Shown: in pieces, positions 1 to 11,590 of the stretch
How positions within the stretch are numbered: the first letter of the stretch is position 1
Layout of the letters: every line of letters starts with the position of its first letter
Assembly: GCF_035222375.1 (NCBI RefSeq)
Contig: NC_085890.1
Location: 558,001 to 622,000 of the forward strand
Origin: Podospora pseudocomata
Taxonomy: Eukaryota; Ascomycota; Sordariomycetes; Sordariales; Podosporaceae
Reading direction: 5' to 3'
Length of the DNA: 64,000 bases
Position numbers and translations under genes: made by a program
Notes under the pieces: model-generated
What the model was told of the DNA's origin: nothing
What the model saw: the letters and a program-made list of their open reading frames with translations, nothing else
The model's database searches: none

Positions 1-3000
1 AACACGCGGGCCAAAGCACAGCATTTTGTATGTTCTCCTGAGTGTAACTACGGCGATCTGATAACAGACTAAAGTGATCACCGACCCCTTGTGAGACAGA
101 CACTCACACACTGACTGACTGACGGGACTGTGAGTTGGAGAGAGTAACATTGGTGAGAAGAGAAGAAGCATCTGTGGTCCGCCTCAACGCCTCGTGCAGG
201 GGGCTGGTGGGCTGCTATTGGGCAAGATCTTGACGTAGCAGCCAAATCGCCAAGCCTGCAATGGTGGAGTCGTTCAAGACAATCGTGGCAGCAAAAAGAG
301 GGGCCTCTTATCGCAGTTGTCTAGCCGATGATTGGTAGGACCTGCTCCTAAGACAGGGAAAAGCAAAACGTTGTTGCTTTCTGAGGCCATCGTTGCACGG
401 CTTTCTTCTTTTCCTGATGCCGGACGGCTCTGTCCGCTCTGGGACTGGGACTGGGACTGGGGCATCGACAAGGCAGGGCAGGGACGGGGATGGGTGGTCG
501 AGCAGGAAATGTGCCCCTGATTGATTCTCTTGGATGTAGATATCGCTGACTGCACAATACGTGGCCCTCTACGGAGCGTTCGGGGTAGGTTGGGTGAGTA
601 CCTCTCGTCGCCAGTGGCGACTATGACAGCGCGATAGTGTCAGTTCGAGCACATTCATCACTTGTTCAGTCCAGGCGTCACTTCATTTTTTTGGACGTGT
701 GGCCCATACTGCGGCATCATCCAAGAGGGCGGGGTTGTTCTTGTCTGACATGGTAGAAAAACTTTATATTTTCAATGACGCTGGCACTTGATAATCCCGA
801 AGCGCGAATATTCTCTCGAAAACACAATGCCACTCTAATCTACCTATCAGAAGCATTGGCTCTCAGGGACCATTGACTCAGGAGTAAATCCACCCGAGTG
901 CTGCACAGTAAGTGCCGGCCATTGTGGATTAGAGTTTAGACTACATTATTGTAAAATTATAGCTCAGGAACTCATGTGTAAGTGCGAGTGCCTCCCGGCC
1001 TCCGACTTTGCACTCCCGCTCTCTCTTTCTCTCTCCCGCCGTCTCTTTTCTCTTCTGAACGTCTGGCCTTCTTGTGGTACGTTATAAGTGTAGCCAACTT
1101 CGGATTGCCTAAAGCGGCGCGAGGAGCGGAATTGCAGCTTCTCTCCTGTCTCACCCTTGCCGCTTCTCCAAATTCCGACGGACGGGCCTTGTCTTGTTTT
1201 TGTCTTGTTTCTCTACTAGTCTGTCTGCAGCTTCAGGCCCTTCTCTCTGAATGAAATTGGCGACGATGCGATGCCACCCAAATTCTCTTCACTATCGTCA
1301 TCTCGCCTAGGCAGGGAAAAGGACTGCTGCTTCCAGGCTAAGAACGTGCTACCATGACGCTTCTCGGATGGCCAACTCAGGAAAGGATGAAAAAAGTGAA
1401 GCAGTCCTGGTGCAGGTCCAGACCCGGCTGCGTCTCTGGGCATCTGCTGCAGAGCTGAGTGGCTGGAATCTCCCCGGCGGTTGCTCTGTTGCTGCCCAAG
1501 GACACCACGCCTAGCTTCTTTCTGTTCTCTCTCACAACCCCCGCATATGTCAAGCTTCCCTCTAGAAAGTCCAGTCCAGCCAGGCTGACCATGTGATCCG
1601 GAGCACAGATTCATCAACGCAATCCTCGTCAACGAGGGCAGCATGCCGCGAAAACCCGACGGCGTGGTCCAGGGTGAAAGCCATCCGTCGAGACATCATG
1701 CCCTCTGGGCCTATCAGCGGCCCTATCTGGGGGTGACGAGAGCGGCGTCAGGGAAACGCACAACCGTGCACGCCATCACCATCCCTTGCGGCCAGGTGGA
1801 TCGCCGCTTTACCCCGGAATTGCCCTTCTGGCCCTATCATCGCCAAGAACCAACGCTAGACAGAGGCCGTTCAAGGTTGCACAAGCTTCACAGGCCTCAC
1901 ATCCTTGGTCTCCCAACAACCTGCTCAGTAAAGACATCAGCTCAACGGCAGGTCATGAAGTTGTGGTAGGCATCTCTTATCGATGTTGCGAACCACCTCA
2001 GCAGCGCTTGGCGCCTTGCTCTCGCATCAGATCATACTAATGATGGTGTTCAGGACATCTCTGGCCCCTTTGAAGTCCAGCCAGGCTGGCCAATCATGGC
2101 ACTGGCTGACATGCATAGAAACACTGAGTGTGGTCTCACAGGCCAAGCGTTGACATCCAAAAAAAAAAGTGACAGGTCGATTCTGGTGTTCCGACTTTCT
2201 CCTTGACGACGGACGAACGCCGGGACCACGAGTTCCGCCTCGTTCTAGCAAGCCTTCGAGTGAAACGGGTACAAACATTTCACCAACATGGAGCCCGTCA
2301 TATTCCCGGTCCCCAAGGGCCCTTTTCCTCGTTATACCAGGTCCTTCAGCAATCTTGGGCCGTGTTTTGCCTTGAATGTCCGAAGACGGATACCTGCTTA
2401 GCCGCCACTGGAATGCCCGGCAGGCGAGCGGTTCAAGAAATATTGGCCGTCCATTTTTCCTGCCCTTCAGCTGGGCTCTCAACTTGGCCTTCAAAGTTGA
2501 TGGCCATCAGTTAAAAAAAGCCGCCAAAATGGCCTGACTTTCTTTGCAACACACCACCAGGAGTAACGCCGATTTGATGGTGGCACTGGGAGGATCTTGG
2601 CTTTGAGCCGTTTCCCAAACAAGAACTCCGTCGCGTCCATCCATCAAGTGATTGGCGATTTGCGTCGTCTGCCCCATAGCGATGTAACCCCCCGGAGCAG
2701 TCGCCTGTGCGCACCAAGACAGATTCCAAGGCGATAACCCATCGCCAGTTTGATCTCCAGACCTTGATTGGTTTGTCTGTCTGAAGTCCAATATCAACCG
2801 TCGAAGAATGGCATGGCATCATCCTCATCCAAGTGATGAGTTGAGGTGGTGTCTGATGCGAGGGTTGCAAATACCTCCCTTCTGCACGTCATCCGCAAAT
2901 TGCGATATTCTTGCTCCACTGCGCCACGGGCTTGCATGGGCAGAATCTCATGTGCAAGACGCCGTGATGGTATTCACGCTTGAGAGGCCAAATAAACTTC

Positions 3001-6000
3001 ACACCATCATCTCAACGGCTTCGACTGACTCAGACAAGCATGTGATGGACTCAGGGGCCGCCGCGAGGTTCGCATTGACCACCGGTTCTTTTCGTTTCTT
3101 ATCACACTGATGTCTCGGTGAGACAGTGACCATCGGCGATAATTTTCTGCGGCATCACCTACGAAGGGAACCCGGTTCTATCACAGCAAAAGATATCACT
3201 GACAAAAGAACGCTTTCTGGCAGGTTTTTGGGGACGGTCCTTCGCTTCTCATTCCTTCGCTCCTTCCAGCACCGAGGAGCTGGGAAGGCGGGAAGGAAGC
3301 CACAGCTTTTCCTATTCCGGCTGTCCTGTTCTATTCCTTACGTTTTCGATGGTTCTTTGGGACTTTGGTTCGTCACAGCAGCATGATCTCTAGCGTGGAA
3401 TGCAGGTGAGTGGTCGTCTGGTCGGGATTCTCATTTCCCGCGTTTACCATTAACGGAGGTTCCTTGGATTGACCTATTGACTTTCTCTGATATACCATGA
3501 CGCTATCCCGGACGTGGTGTTGGGCTGCTGTATCGTACCGTTCTACAAGGGCGCAGGTTAAGAGAAACAATCTATATCTAGGGATATTATCGTGATCTTA
3601 TTGTCTCAGAGTCTAACATCCCAGTGGGTTGTTTCCTTAGCACTGGTACTATTATCTACCCATCATGGTCCGATACCAGAGTCATAGCCTTTAGTAGCTC
3701 ACCTCTGAACCATGGACCGTGCCCCAGACTAGAGGAGCACCCTCTTCCGAACTCTTTCACATCAAATGCCATGAACATCGATCAAAACGTCATCCCATCA
3801 AGCCACGCTATTTTACCAATAGCATGGTGTCCTTCATCACAAACATTAGCTCTGCGAAATGCGGGGAAATCCATTCCTTTGTCCATGTAAATGGTCTGGT
3901 GATCGACACAACCCCCTTTCAAGTCTTCTTATGAGAATCTTGGAGACGGTTCCAGCCCGTGCATGGACAGGTTGTTGTATCTCCGAGTCTTCTCCGGGAA
4001 AACGACAAAGTCGATGCAAGGCTACCAACAATTGTTTCCTGCTTGCTTTGACTAAAGACACGGCCGATGATAGGGCAGATCGAGAAGATCTTTCACACCC
4101 TCAATTGTTGGACTTAGCGGATATTGACAGGATGTATATATGTGTGTGTGTGTGTGTGTGCATGTGTGTCTTCTCCAATATCCACTATCAATAATACGAA
4201 TGGTGGTGGTGGTGGTTGGTTCGTTACGAGATATATGTATGCAGGCGTCAGAGGATGTGTTCTTGGCGGAAGTGCGGAGAAATATGTGGTATCCAAGCCC
4301 TTCCACACCTATTCTTCAGCCCAGTGTGCGAATATCTCCAAAAGGAGGGGAAACAACACGGCCACTCTTGCTAGCTACAGGTTTTGTCTCGATACTCGCA
4401 AAGTCGAGATTGGGTGGTGGTGGTCAACTTCAACACAGTGCGTGTCAAAGGGGGCTTGGCTGTGTGTGTGCTGGTGTTATATGAGCTGATATATTCGTCA
4501 AGATGACGATTTTGCAATTCCTCAAAGTTTTTGTCGGCCAGGATAAAACCCGATATGCCGAGGGGGATATAAGCAAGGTTATTGGACGAGAGCGTCTGAG
4601 ACAACGAGTTCTCGGAGGTTACCACACCAAACAAGAGGGTGTAGAGGTAAGGTAGGGGTTGACTAACACCTCCTCAGGGGCTGGCTGGCCTCGCGCCCTC
4701 GCGTTTATCAAGCAGGGAGCCAGCCAGCCACAGCAGTTATCGCAACCCAAAGTAAGGAGGCATGGTGTGCGCAAGAATGTGTACGTAATGGTGGCTGTTG
4801 GTATCTGGATGGTATGGCTGCACCCGGATGAACCGGCACTTGTTTGGTGCAAGTGTTGGAGATTGGGTAGACACAGCCACCGTTTTCTTTCTCAGAGACG
4901 TGGCGATGGGCGGGCGGGCACTACTGCACCTTGACAGACGACCCATAAACTTGCATAATAGGGGTTTGCCGCATGACTACCAGACATCACTCAAGTAAGG
5001 TGATAGATTGCTGAAGATGGATGATGGCCGCCGGGTGCACGACATATCGGTGGTAAGCTGTCCGGGAGCCGGACCGGACCTGCCCCCGTGCCCCCCCGGG
5101 AGCGTTGCATTTGACTTGCAAGATGGGTCATTCCCTTTCTTGGGTTTGGCTGTTGATGTTTCAGAGATAATGTTGCGTGATACTGTCGATCGTTTGAGCT
5201 GCGCCGCTTCGTCTATCTGACATATCTCCCTATGTTCATCACCGTTGGGAGGAGGGTGCAGATCTGACATACAGTAGGTAGAGTAGATGGGATTATCTGG
5301 TACGGTCTCGCACTCTTGCGACCAACATCAAAAACGCAAGGGTCATATGCCGTGCAATAACCCCCCTATCCGCCGGATTCTTAACAAAGGGGCCGATTCC
5401 GCGCCGTGAAGCACACATATATCAGATATCACATCTGACATACATGAGGGGGGAAAAGTGGGAAAGTGGAAGATTTGCATTCTTGCCACTGGATAGGGGG
5501 GTTGTACGGTAAGAGAGTGGAATTGGGGAGGGATATATTGTGTAATGGACCCTTTATATGGCTACCTGACGGATCAAGGGACGGAGAGCGTGACTCCGTA
5601 CTGCTGGAATCGGAGATAGGAGATGATACAGATGAATAAATGTTGGTGGTGGATTGGATTCTGGTAGTGTGTAGCAAAGTCGGATTCTCATATGAACAGG
5701 ATAGGTCAGGTGAGAACTGCCATGCCAGGTGATTTCTGTAAGAAAAATAACAGTCACTTTACCGGTCAATTTACTTGGTGGGCAATTGGAGATATAAAAT
5801 GGACTTTCCTGACGAATGGAATTGTGTGGGATGAGGTGTTGAATAGAGAATGTGGTGATGCGTGATCTTGCTACCTAGCGAGAAGAAATCATGATGAGAA
5901 TGAGCGATGAGAAAAGAAAGAATCCAGGAGAGGGAAGGAGCCAGCAAGGCAAGAATCCATCTAGGGAAGGCGTCAGTTGAGGTAGGAACCTGTGGGGCAA

Positions 6001-6482
6001 AGGCACACGAGGGCAGGAGCAAGACGAGAGAAGGAGCGATGATGGCGATGATAAGACACGGCTATACCCATCAACATTGCAGTGTCAGCCGACCTGAAAG
6101 TGGTTGAATATGTTTGTGAGGCATAACTAATGATCAGAGTCTCAAGAGATAATGAAGAGAATATCAGACAACACAAGTCTGAGAATAACGAACTCACCTT
6201 CCCTAACACTTCACATATATGCATCATCAATATCATGCTCATCAGGCTTATACTCTGCATATCAGTAAGATGCTTTTCATTACCGATCATCATAACCATC
6301 ATAAACCCCCCCCTACCAGCCCCAGTCCCAACCTAAATCACCAAAAACTCCTACACAATGCGCATACTCGCTCGCTAATGTACCCAGCTCCTCAAAGTAT
6401 CCATACACAACAAATATAATACAAAAACAAAACAAACTTCTAAAATCCCAGCCATATTCATCTGTTTTTTCGACTCCCCTTC
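1..6482. other. Gene-poor intergenic region
   Basis: No reading frame here reads like a conserved protein. The longest open stretches are under 160 codons, overlap on both strands, and show no family motif. The stretch holds a TG repeat near 4.14 kb and a short GGT repeat near 4.2 kb. Composition is mixed rather than extremely AT-rich, so it does not look like heavily RIP-mutated repeat DNA. It may hold non-coding transcripts or distal control sequence, but nothing specific can be supported. Confidence 0.6.
4136..4169. repeat. TG dinucleotide microsatellite
   Basis: A TA/TG alternating run with ten uninterrupted TG units followed by CATGTGTG. It is purine-pyrimidine alternating and could adopt Z-DNA. 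A short GGT triplet run follows near 4200-4216. Confidence 0.9.
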
Positions 6483-9191
6483 CTAATCATCCCCCGTCAA
6501 ATCAACACACTCAACCTCCTCCTCCTCCACCTCCTCCACTATCCTCCCCCTAACCCTAACCCCCCCAATCCCCTCATCATCACTCTCCCCAAACAAGTTA
6601 TCAGCATCAAAGCTACAAGTCGTTCGCTTACCACCACGACTGTAACTACCCCTCCCGAGAAAGTTCCCCGTCTTCACAGTAGTAGTACTCGCCACCACAA
6701 GCGACGGAGCAGGAAGCGACGCCGTCCTCGACAGCGCCGGCGGCCTGGAGCGCGGTTTCAGAGAAGACATCAAAACATCATCGTACGCATCCCTGGTATG
6801 AGACGGTATCCTCGGTGGAGCGGTAGATTGTCTCAACCCAGCCTTCCCTCCCGACGGCGACTGCGGTGGTGCTGGTAGCGATGACTTGGGTACGTTGAGT
6901 TTGGAGAGTGACGGGAGCTCATCATCGTCAGAGTCGTCGTCATCGTGGCTATCCTCATCCGATGATAAAAATTCAATAGGAATTGAATAGGCTGGTTTGC
7001 TGTTTGTGACAGCAGCGGTGGTGTTTTTGGTGGTTCTCCCAAAGCTTTTGATGGACTTTTGGGCTGGCGGCGCTTGCTGTTTGGACTTGGGTTGGTTCTG
7101 TGTCGAGGAGACTTTAATCGGTATAGCTCCCCCTGTGCCGCTTTTTGTTCTCTTAAATGGCCTTGTTGCGCTGATGGTTGGTGGTGTTGCGACAACGTCT
7201 GACATTTGAGGTCGAATAGGGGACCGGGACAGGTCTGGAGATTGTCGCTTTGGCCGGATGGGTGTTTTTTGGATTGGTGAAGTACGAGGGGACGAGAGCG
7301 CCACAGGTGAAGATGAAATGATAATTGGTTCGTAATTGGAAGACGACGATGGTTGGGGCCTTGATTGTGAGGAGCTTAAAGTTCTGGTGATCGTAGGGCT
7401 GGCTTGAGAACCTGACAACGTCCAGGGGTTGACCTCGGCTGCTGGCTTGGCTGGTTGTTTTTTGGTGGGTGCTTTTCTGGGTTGTCTGCCTAGGGGCTTT
7501 GGGGCTGCTACTGGTGGCATCGTTGACTGAGGCGGCGCCGCTTGGGTCGAGGGAACGGGGTCATCAGTAGCGGGCACAGCCTTTTCAACGGCAACGGTAA
7601 CTGGCTTGCTAACGGTGAAGAACTTCTCGAGCGCCCCGGGTTGCATGCCACCCTTTGCTTTAGCCGGCTTCTTCGTGGCCGGCTTCGTGGTCTTCTTTCG
7701 CTTCTTCGTCTCCCAGTCCTCGACAGTCAAAGGGACGCCGAGTTTCAATAGCGTTTCGGGGATCCATGCCAAATCTGGGCCTTCGGGGTCGTATGGCTTT
7801 TTCGCCGTCTTCTTAAGCCCTTCCTCCTCTTCCCCATCTTCCTCGCCAAACTCGTCATCGCTGTTCAGCGCTAGCCCACCTCGCCCGTGCTCCTCAACCT
7901 CTTCTATTGGCTCATTCGCAAGATCGAGCTTGACGATATCATTTGGCACAAAACAGACTCTCACCTCTGGCGTCTCATCCGTGCTATGGTGAGCACGCCT
8001 GGACTTGATGCCCGTGATCAGTGCGCCTTCCTCCTCCGCCATAAGATCAGTATCATCGCCATAATCCTTGCCTTCTGACGATCGCTGCAGAAGAGATTGG
8101 ACCAACAGCCCATGTGCGAGTTTGCGAACCAGATTCACAGCCCCTCCTCGATACTGCCAGTCGAACGTCTCACCCACAAACTCCCTGAGACCAATAACAT
8201 CAACTGGAGACGTCATCTTATTAGGGAAATTCGTCTTCAGTTTGTCGACCGTGGCGTGCGTCGAGACTACCGGATGGGTATAATACCTAAGAATCTCCAA
8301 ATCCGGAAAGTCCTCGGGAATCGCCAGTCCTTTATGTTTTGTGCGAAAATATCCGCTCTCGTTGGTGTCCCATTCATGGCGTAACCTTTCTCGCCACGCT
8401 TGAACCCCCTCCTTCCAGTCTGCCTTCTTGATGCCGCATAACTGTTTGCCAAATCCAGCTCTGGCTGCCTCACAGGCGACTTTTATGCCGCATCCTGGCA
8501 CACCTTCAGGAAGATAGTCCCCGCCACTCATCAGCGCAACCAGGACCATACCCTCCCGATCCAGTCCACTCTCGCCCTTGGCAATTTCCTCCGCGTCGTA
8601 AAGTGTGATGTGTGTCGGTACGTTCCCCTTCCCTTCCGCAGTCCAACTTCGAAGTGTCTTTCCGCAGCCAAACATGATGGTGTCGACATCTTCGCTCAGC
8701 ACGGCATCCACCACTCCCTTTCGCTGGAGGAACGCGCATTCAGCCTCGGCTTCGCCTGGCGCATCGTGTATGGCAAACCCAAAGAGTTTGATCATCCTTT
8801 TCGCCATGGAGGTGGCTACCATGTGTCCCGCGCCTCGGGGGCCGCCGGCGCGTTTGTTGCGCTTGAACGCTGGTTTGTTCGGACCATCAAACACAAAGAG
8901 TGGTTGAATTGCTAGAGATAGGAGCCGAACAAGTCGGAAGAATAGGGTTCGAATGGCGGGGTTGGAGCCGCCGCGGGCAGCTTGGTTCTGGAACTGCCAT
9001 ATAGAAATATCGATTGCGAGTCGGAACGGACGTGGGTTTTCGGCTTTCTCGAGAGTCGTCAAGGCGAGCTTGGTCATGGAGATGCGCTCGCCGGGGCCGA
9101 TTTCTTTGTATATTCTGCCAGAAGCGAATATTAGTACACAAATTTGGACGGGAAGTTTTGGATCTGTTTGCATGTACCCTTTGATACCCAT
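6483..9191 (-). CDS. GEN1: GEN1/Yen1 Holliday junction 5' flap endonuclease (XPG/Rad2 family)
   Basis: Resolves four-way DNA junctions left by recombination, acting in the nucleus. The start MGIKG is typical of XPG-family nucleases. A 63-nt intron (9115-9177, GTACAT...GGCAG) restores MGIKGIYKEIGPGER; the spliced protein is about 881 residues. XPG-N and XPG-I carboxylates are visible: D40 (AIDISIW), D81 (FVFDGP), E126/E128/E130 (GEAEAE), D147 and D149 (SEDVDT), D204 (GGDYLPEGVPGCG). The helix-hairpin-helix follows. The C-terminal half is disordered, Lys/Ser/Pro-rich, with a ~600-region PIIISSS stretch and a C-terminal ECVDLTGDD, both SUMO-interaction-like. The length and order match GEN1/Yen1 rather than FEN1 or Exo1. 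A thermophilic Chaetomium homologue is known to be an active resolvase. It shares a divergent promoter with the actin-related gene. Confidence 0.9.
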   Translation of the reverse strand: MGIKGYMQTDPKLPVQICVLIFASGRIYKEIGPGERISMTKLALTTLEKAENPRPFRLAIDISIWQFQNQAARGGSNPAIRTLFFRLVRLLSLAIQPLFVFDGPNKPAFKRNKRAGGPRGAGHMVATSMAKRMIKLFGFAIHDAPGEAEAECAFLQRKGVVDAVLSEDVDTIMFGCGKTLRSWTAEGKGNVPTHITLYDAEEIAKGESGLDREGMVLVALMSGGDYLPEGVPGCGIKVACEAARAGFGKQLCGIKKADWKEGVQAWRERLRHEWDTNESGYFRTKHKGLAIPEDFPDLEILRYYTHPVVSTHATVDKLKTNFPNKMTSPVDVIGLREFVGETFDWQYRGGAVNLVRKLAHGLLVQSLLQRSSEGKDYGDDTDLMAEEEGALITGIKSRRAHHSTDETPEVRVCFVPNDIVKLDLANEPIEEVEEHGRGGLALNSDDEFGEEDGEEEEGLKKTAKKPYDPEGPDLAWIPETLLKLGVPLTVEDWETKKRKKTTKPATKKPAKAKGGMQPGALEKFFTVSKPVTVAVEKAVPATDDPVPSTQAAPPQSTMPPVAAPKPLGRQPRKAPTKKQPAKPAAEVNPWTLSGSQASPTITRTLSSSQSRPQPSSSSNYEPIIISSSPVALSSPRTSPIQKTPIRPKRQSPDLSRSPIRPQMSDVVATPPTISATRPFKRTKSGTGGAIPIKVSSTQNQPKSKQQAPPAQKSIKSFGRTTKNTTAAVTNSKPAYSIPIEFLSSDEDSHDDDDSDDDELPSLSKLNVPKSSLPAPPQSPSGGKAGLRQSTAPPRIPSHTRDAYDDVLMSSLKPRSRPPALSRTASLPAPSLVVASTTTVKTGNFLGRGSYSRGGKRTTCSFDADNLFGESDDEGIGGVRVRGRIVEEVEEEEVECVDLTGDD

Positions 9192-9769
9192 TGTGCCAAC
9201 TCTTCAACCTTTCAACTGCTGGGTGGTGGCGATTTTACGGGGGGAAGGGCACCAAAGAATGAGCTCGGTCCTCAAGAGAAGAATCTGCCAAAAGCCATTC
9301 TCGTTGGCGCTCCCCAAGGCCGAACCTGATTTGTCAGGCGAAAAAAGAAGTCGGTCGCGGTGGCAGGACGGAGGTGCGCCGTGAGGCTTTATTGCCTGGA
9401 AGAAACGGACGAAAAAAGGATGATGCGCTTTGTTGACTGGTTGCCTCTTCAGGATTAGATTGCCAAGGCTGCCAAGCGTTGCCATGGGTGAACCGTTAAG
9501 CTGACAGTTGGAGCTTGGTGGGGTGGAAGTGGCTCGGATATATGCACATCATGGGGGACTTGGATGCTGTTATGCAACTACCGAGACGTCACTGCTGGTG
9601 AACTCAACAGTCAAACGGTCGAGAAAGCGGCGACATTGGCTTTTGCATCATCATGTTCGGAATGTCATGAACAGAAATTGACTTGTAGGCCTTTGAGAGC
9701 CATCCAAATACACGAATTGACGACTTTTTATATCTAATTTCACGAGAACATCAAGAAAAACAAGTCAAC
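9192..9769. promoter_or_regulatory. Divergent promoter between GEN1 and actin-related gene
   Basis: A 578-bp gap between two divergent start codons must hold both promoters. No strong named motif was recognised. A pyrimidine/AT stretch (TTTTTATATCTAATTTCAC) lies about 40 bp before the plus-strand ATG. Confidence 0.5.
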
Positions 9770-11590
9770 ATGTCTGGCCTGGGTTCCGGCTCTGGAGCGG
9801 GAACAACACCTCTCCCCCACCGCTCAGTCGCCAACATCCGCTCCCCACACACCAGCGGCAATACCAATCCGTCAACCCCCTCTTCCAGCAGCCGTCCTGT
9901 TCCCACCTCCAGCTTTGGTTCCCCGTCCAGTTTGAGAGCAGATGAAGATATCCTCATTCTCGAGCTTGGCTCCCGCAAACTGCAAATAGGGTTCGCCGGG
10001 GATGCCTGTCCGAGGGGCACGGTCTGGTTCACCCCATCACAGCTCCGCCGGGTGGGAGACTTCCGGGACTGGTCCTCCGAGTCCAAAACCAATGTGGACT
10101 GGAAGACGAAAAAAGTGACGGGCGAAAAGTGGTGGACCAGGGATCACGAGCTTTGGGAGTATGATGTGCGAGAGGTCGATCTAGGTCTCATTGGGGACAA
10201 GGTGGAGAGGGCGCTCAGAGAAGCTCTTACAAAGTAAGTTACTTGGCCATAACTCTGCTTACAATAGAGCCACAGCTAACCTGGAAACAGATACATGTTG
10301 ATCGATTCTCGGCCACGGAGAATGGCGTGCGTGTTGCCCTCTAGCCTTCCTCTTCCCATGTTATCGGCAGTACTAGACAGCCTCTTTACACGGTTTCAGC
10401 CACCCACCATATCGCTGTTTTCGTCCCCCGTTGCATTGACAGTTGGTGCTGGGGTTCGTTCTGCTCTGATTATTGATCTCGGTTGGAGGGAGACAGTTGT
10501 TACCAGTGTTTACGAGTTTCGCGAAGTCAACACCAAGCGTAGTGTTCGTGGGGGGAGATTGCTTGTGGAACAGACACACAAACTTCTCGCCAGACACCTC
10601 CCCGAAAATCAGAAAAAGAAGGAGGGCACAACCTCCGAAGATACCCAAGATTACGACCTGAGCTTTGAGGAATGCAACGACATTGCTACTCGGATGGTTT
10701 GGTGCAAGCCACATCTATCTTCTCCCAAAGCTCACAAATCAAAGGAAGGTCTGCCCACCCTTCACGAACAAGATGAATCAGACTCTACGGAAGCCGAGTC
10801 CCCAACTGAGGCCTCAAAGACGGCCAGAATTCCACTGCAATCATGTCGATCACCGACCACGATAGAGCTTCCCTGGGCAGCCCTTGCAGAACCCAGCGAG
10901 AATGCCTTCTTTGACTCCCAGTACTCAGAGAGCAGCTTTGACGATCATGAGCTACCCTTGCCTCTGCTTGTCTACCGCAGTCTTCTGCAGCTACCCCTGG
11001 ATGTTCGGGCACTTTGCATGTCTCGCATCATTTTCACGGGTGGCTGTGCTAGCGTTTTGGGACTACGTGGCCGTATTTTTGGCGAAGTTTCCAAGCTGAT
11101 AGAGGAGAGAGGATGGGACGGTGTCCAAGGAAAGGGAGCAGACCAGATGCGGGCTAATCCAAAGCTGCAGGGCAAAAGGGGCAGTCGGCCAGCAGTTAGT
11201 GGTCCTACTGGTGTCACCAGCCCGCCGGAAGCCGTCGGTGGTCAAGAGCAGGATGGGGTCTGGCACGATGCAGCCAATACTGCCCATGAAGCCTGTCCTG
11301 TTGAAGAGCAACTCGCGCGAGGGCGGGATAAGAGACCAAGGGTGCAGGGGAAGATGAGGGCCATTGAGTCTGTCGGGGCGTGGAGCGGAGCAAGCCTGAT
11401 AGCGCACCTTAAGGCGGCGCCTATTTCTACTATTGAACGCGAGGCTTGGTTGCAGTATGGTGCCGCAGGAGCGAGCAAGCCCAGCGAGGTTGATCAGAAG
11501 TCAGCCAGACAGAGCTTTGGGCCAGGCGGCCTTATCAGGGGTTCTGCTGCTAATAACTCCTGGACATTGGGGGTTTGGGGTGTGAATTAG
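9770..11590 (+). CDS. Actin-related protein, Arp10/Arp11 (dynactin pointed-end) type
   Basis: Two exons: 9770-10233 and 10291-11590, with a 57-nt intron (GTAAGT...CTAAC...ACAG) that joins to read TKYMLID; 587 residues. After a Ser/Pro-rich leader of ~55 residues the actin fold begins: phosphate-1-like ELGSRKLQIGFAGD near 65, phosphate-2-like DLGWRETVVTSV near 225, and the adenosine-loop-like FTGGCASVLGLRGR near 405. The first nucleotide loop has E for the usual D. A long Glu/Ser/Thr-rich insertion separates subdomains, and a disordered segment lies before the C-terminal DSVGAWSGASL-like element. In Neurospora the corresponding Arp of dynactin is linked to nuclear movement and the ropy phenotype. 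Assignment to Arp10/11 rather than a nuclear Arp is by overall pattern and is moderately secure. Confidence 0.7.

Noticed and set aside
1574-2088. Repeated GTCCAGCCAGGCTG at 1574 and 2075 as a mobile-element trace
   Set aside because: The match is only 14 bases with no flanking similarity, and CCAGCCAG-type words recur elsewhere by composition.
6546-6560. CCCTAACCC near the GEN1 stop as a third telomere box
   Set aside because: It is coding sequence for a VRVRG segment on the other strand, so it needs no other explanation.
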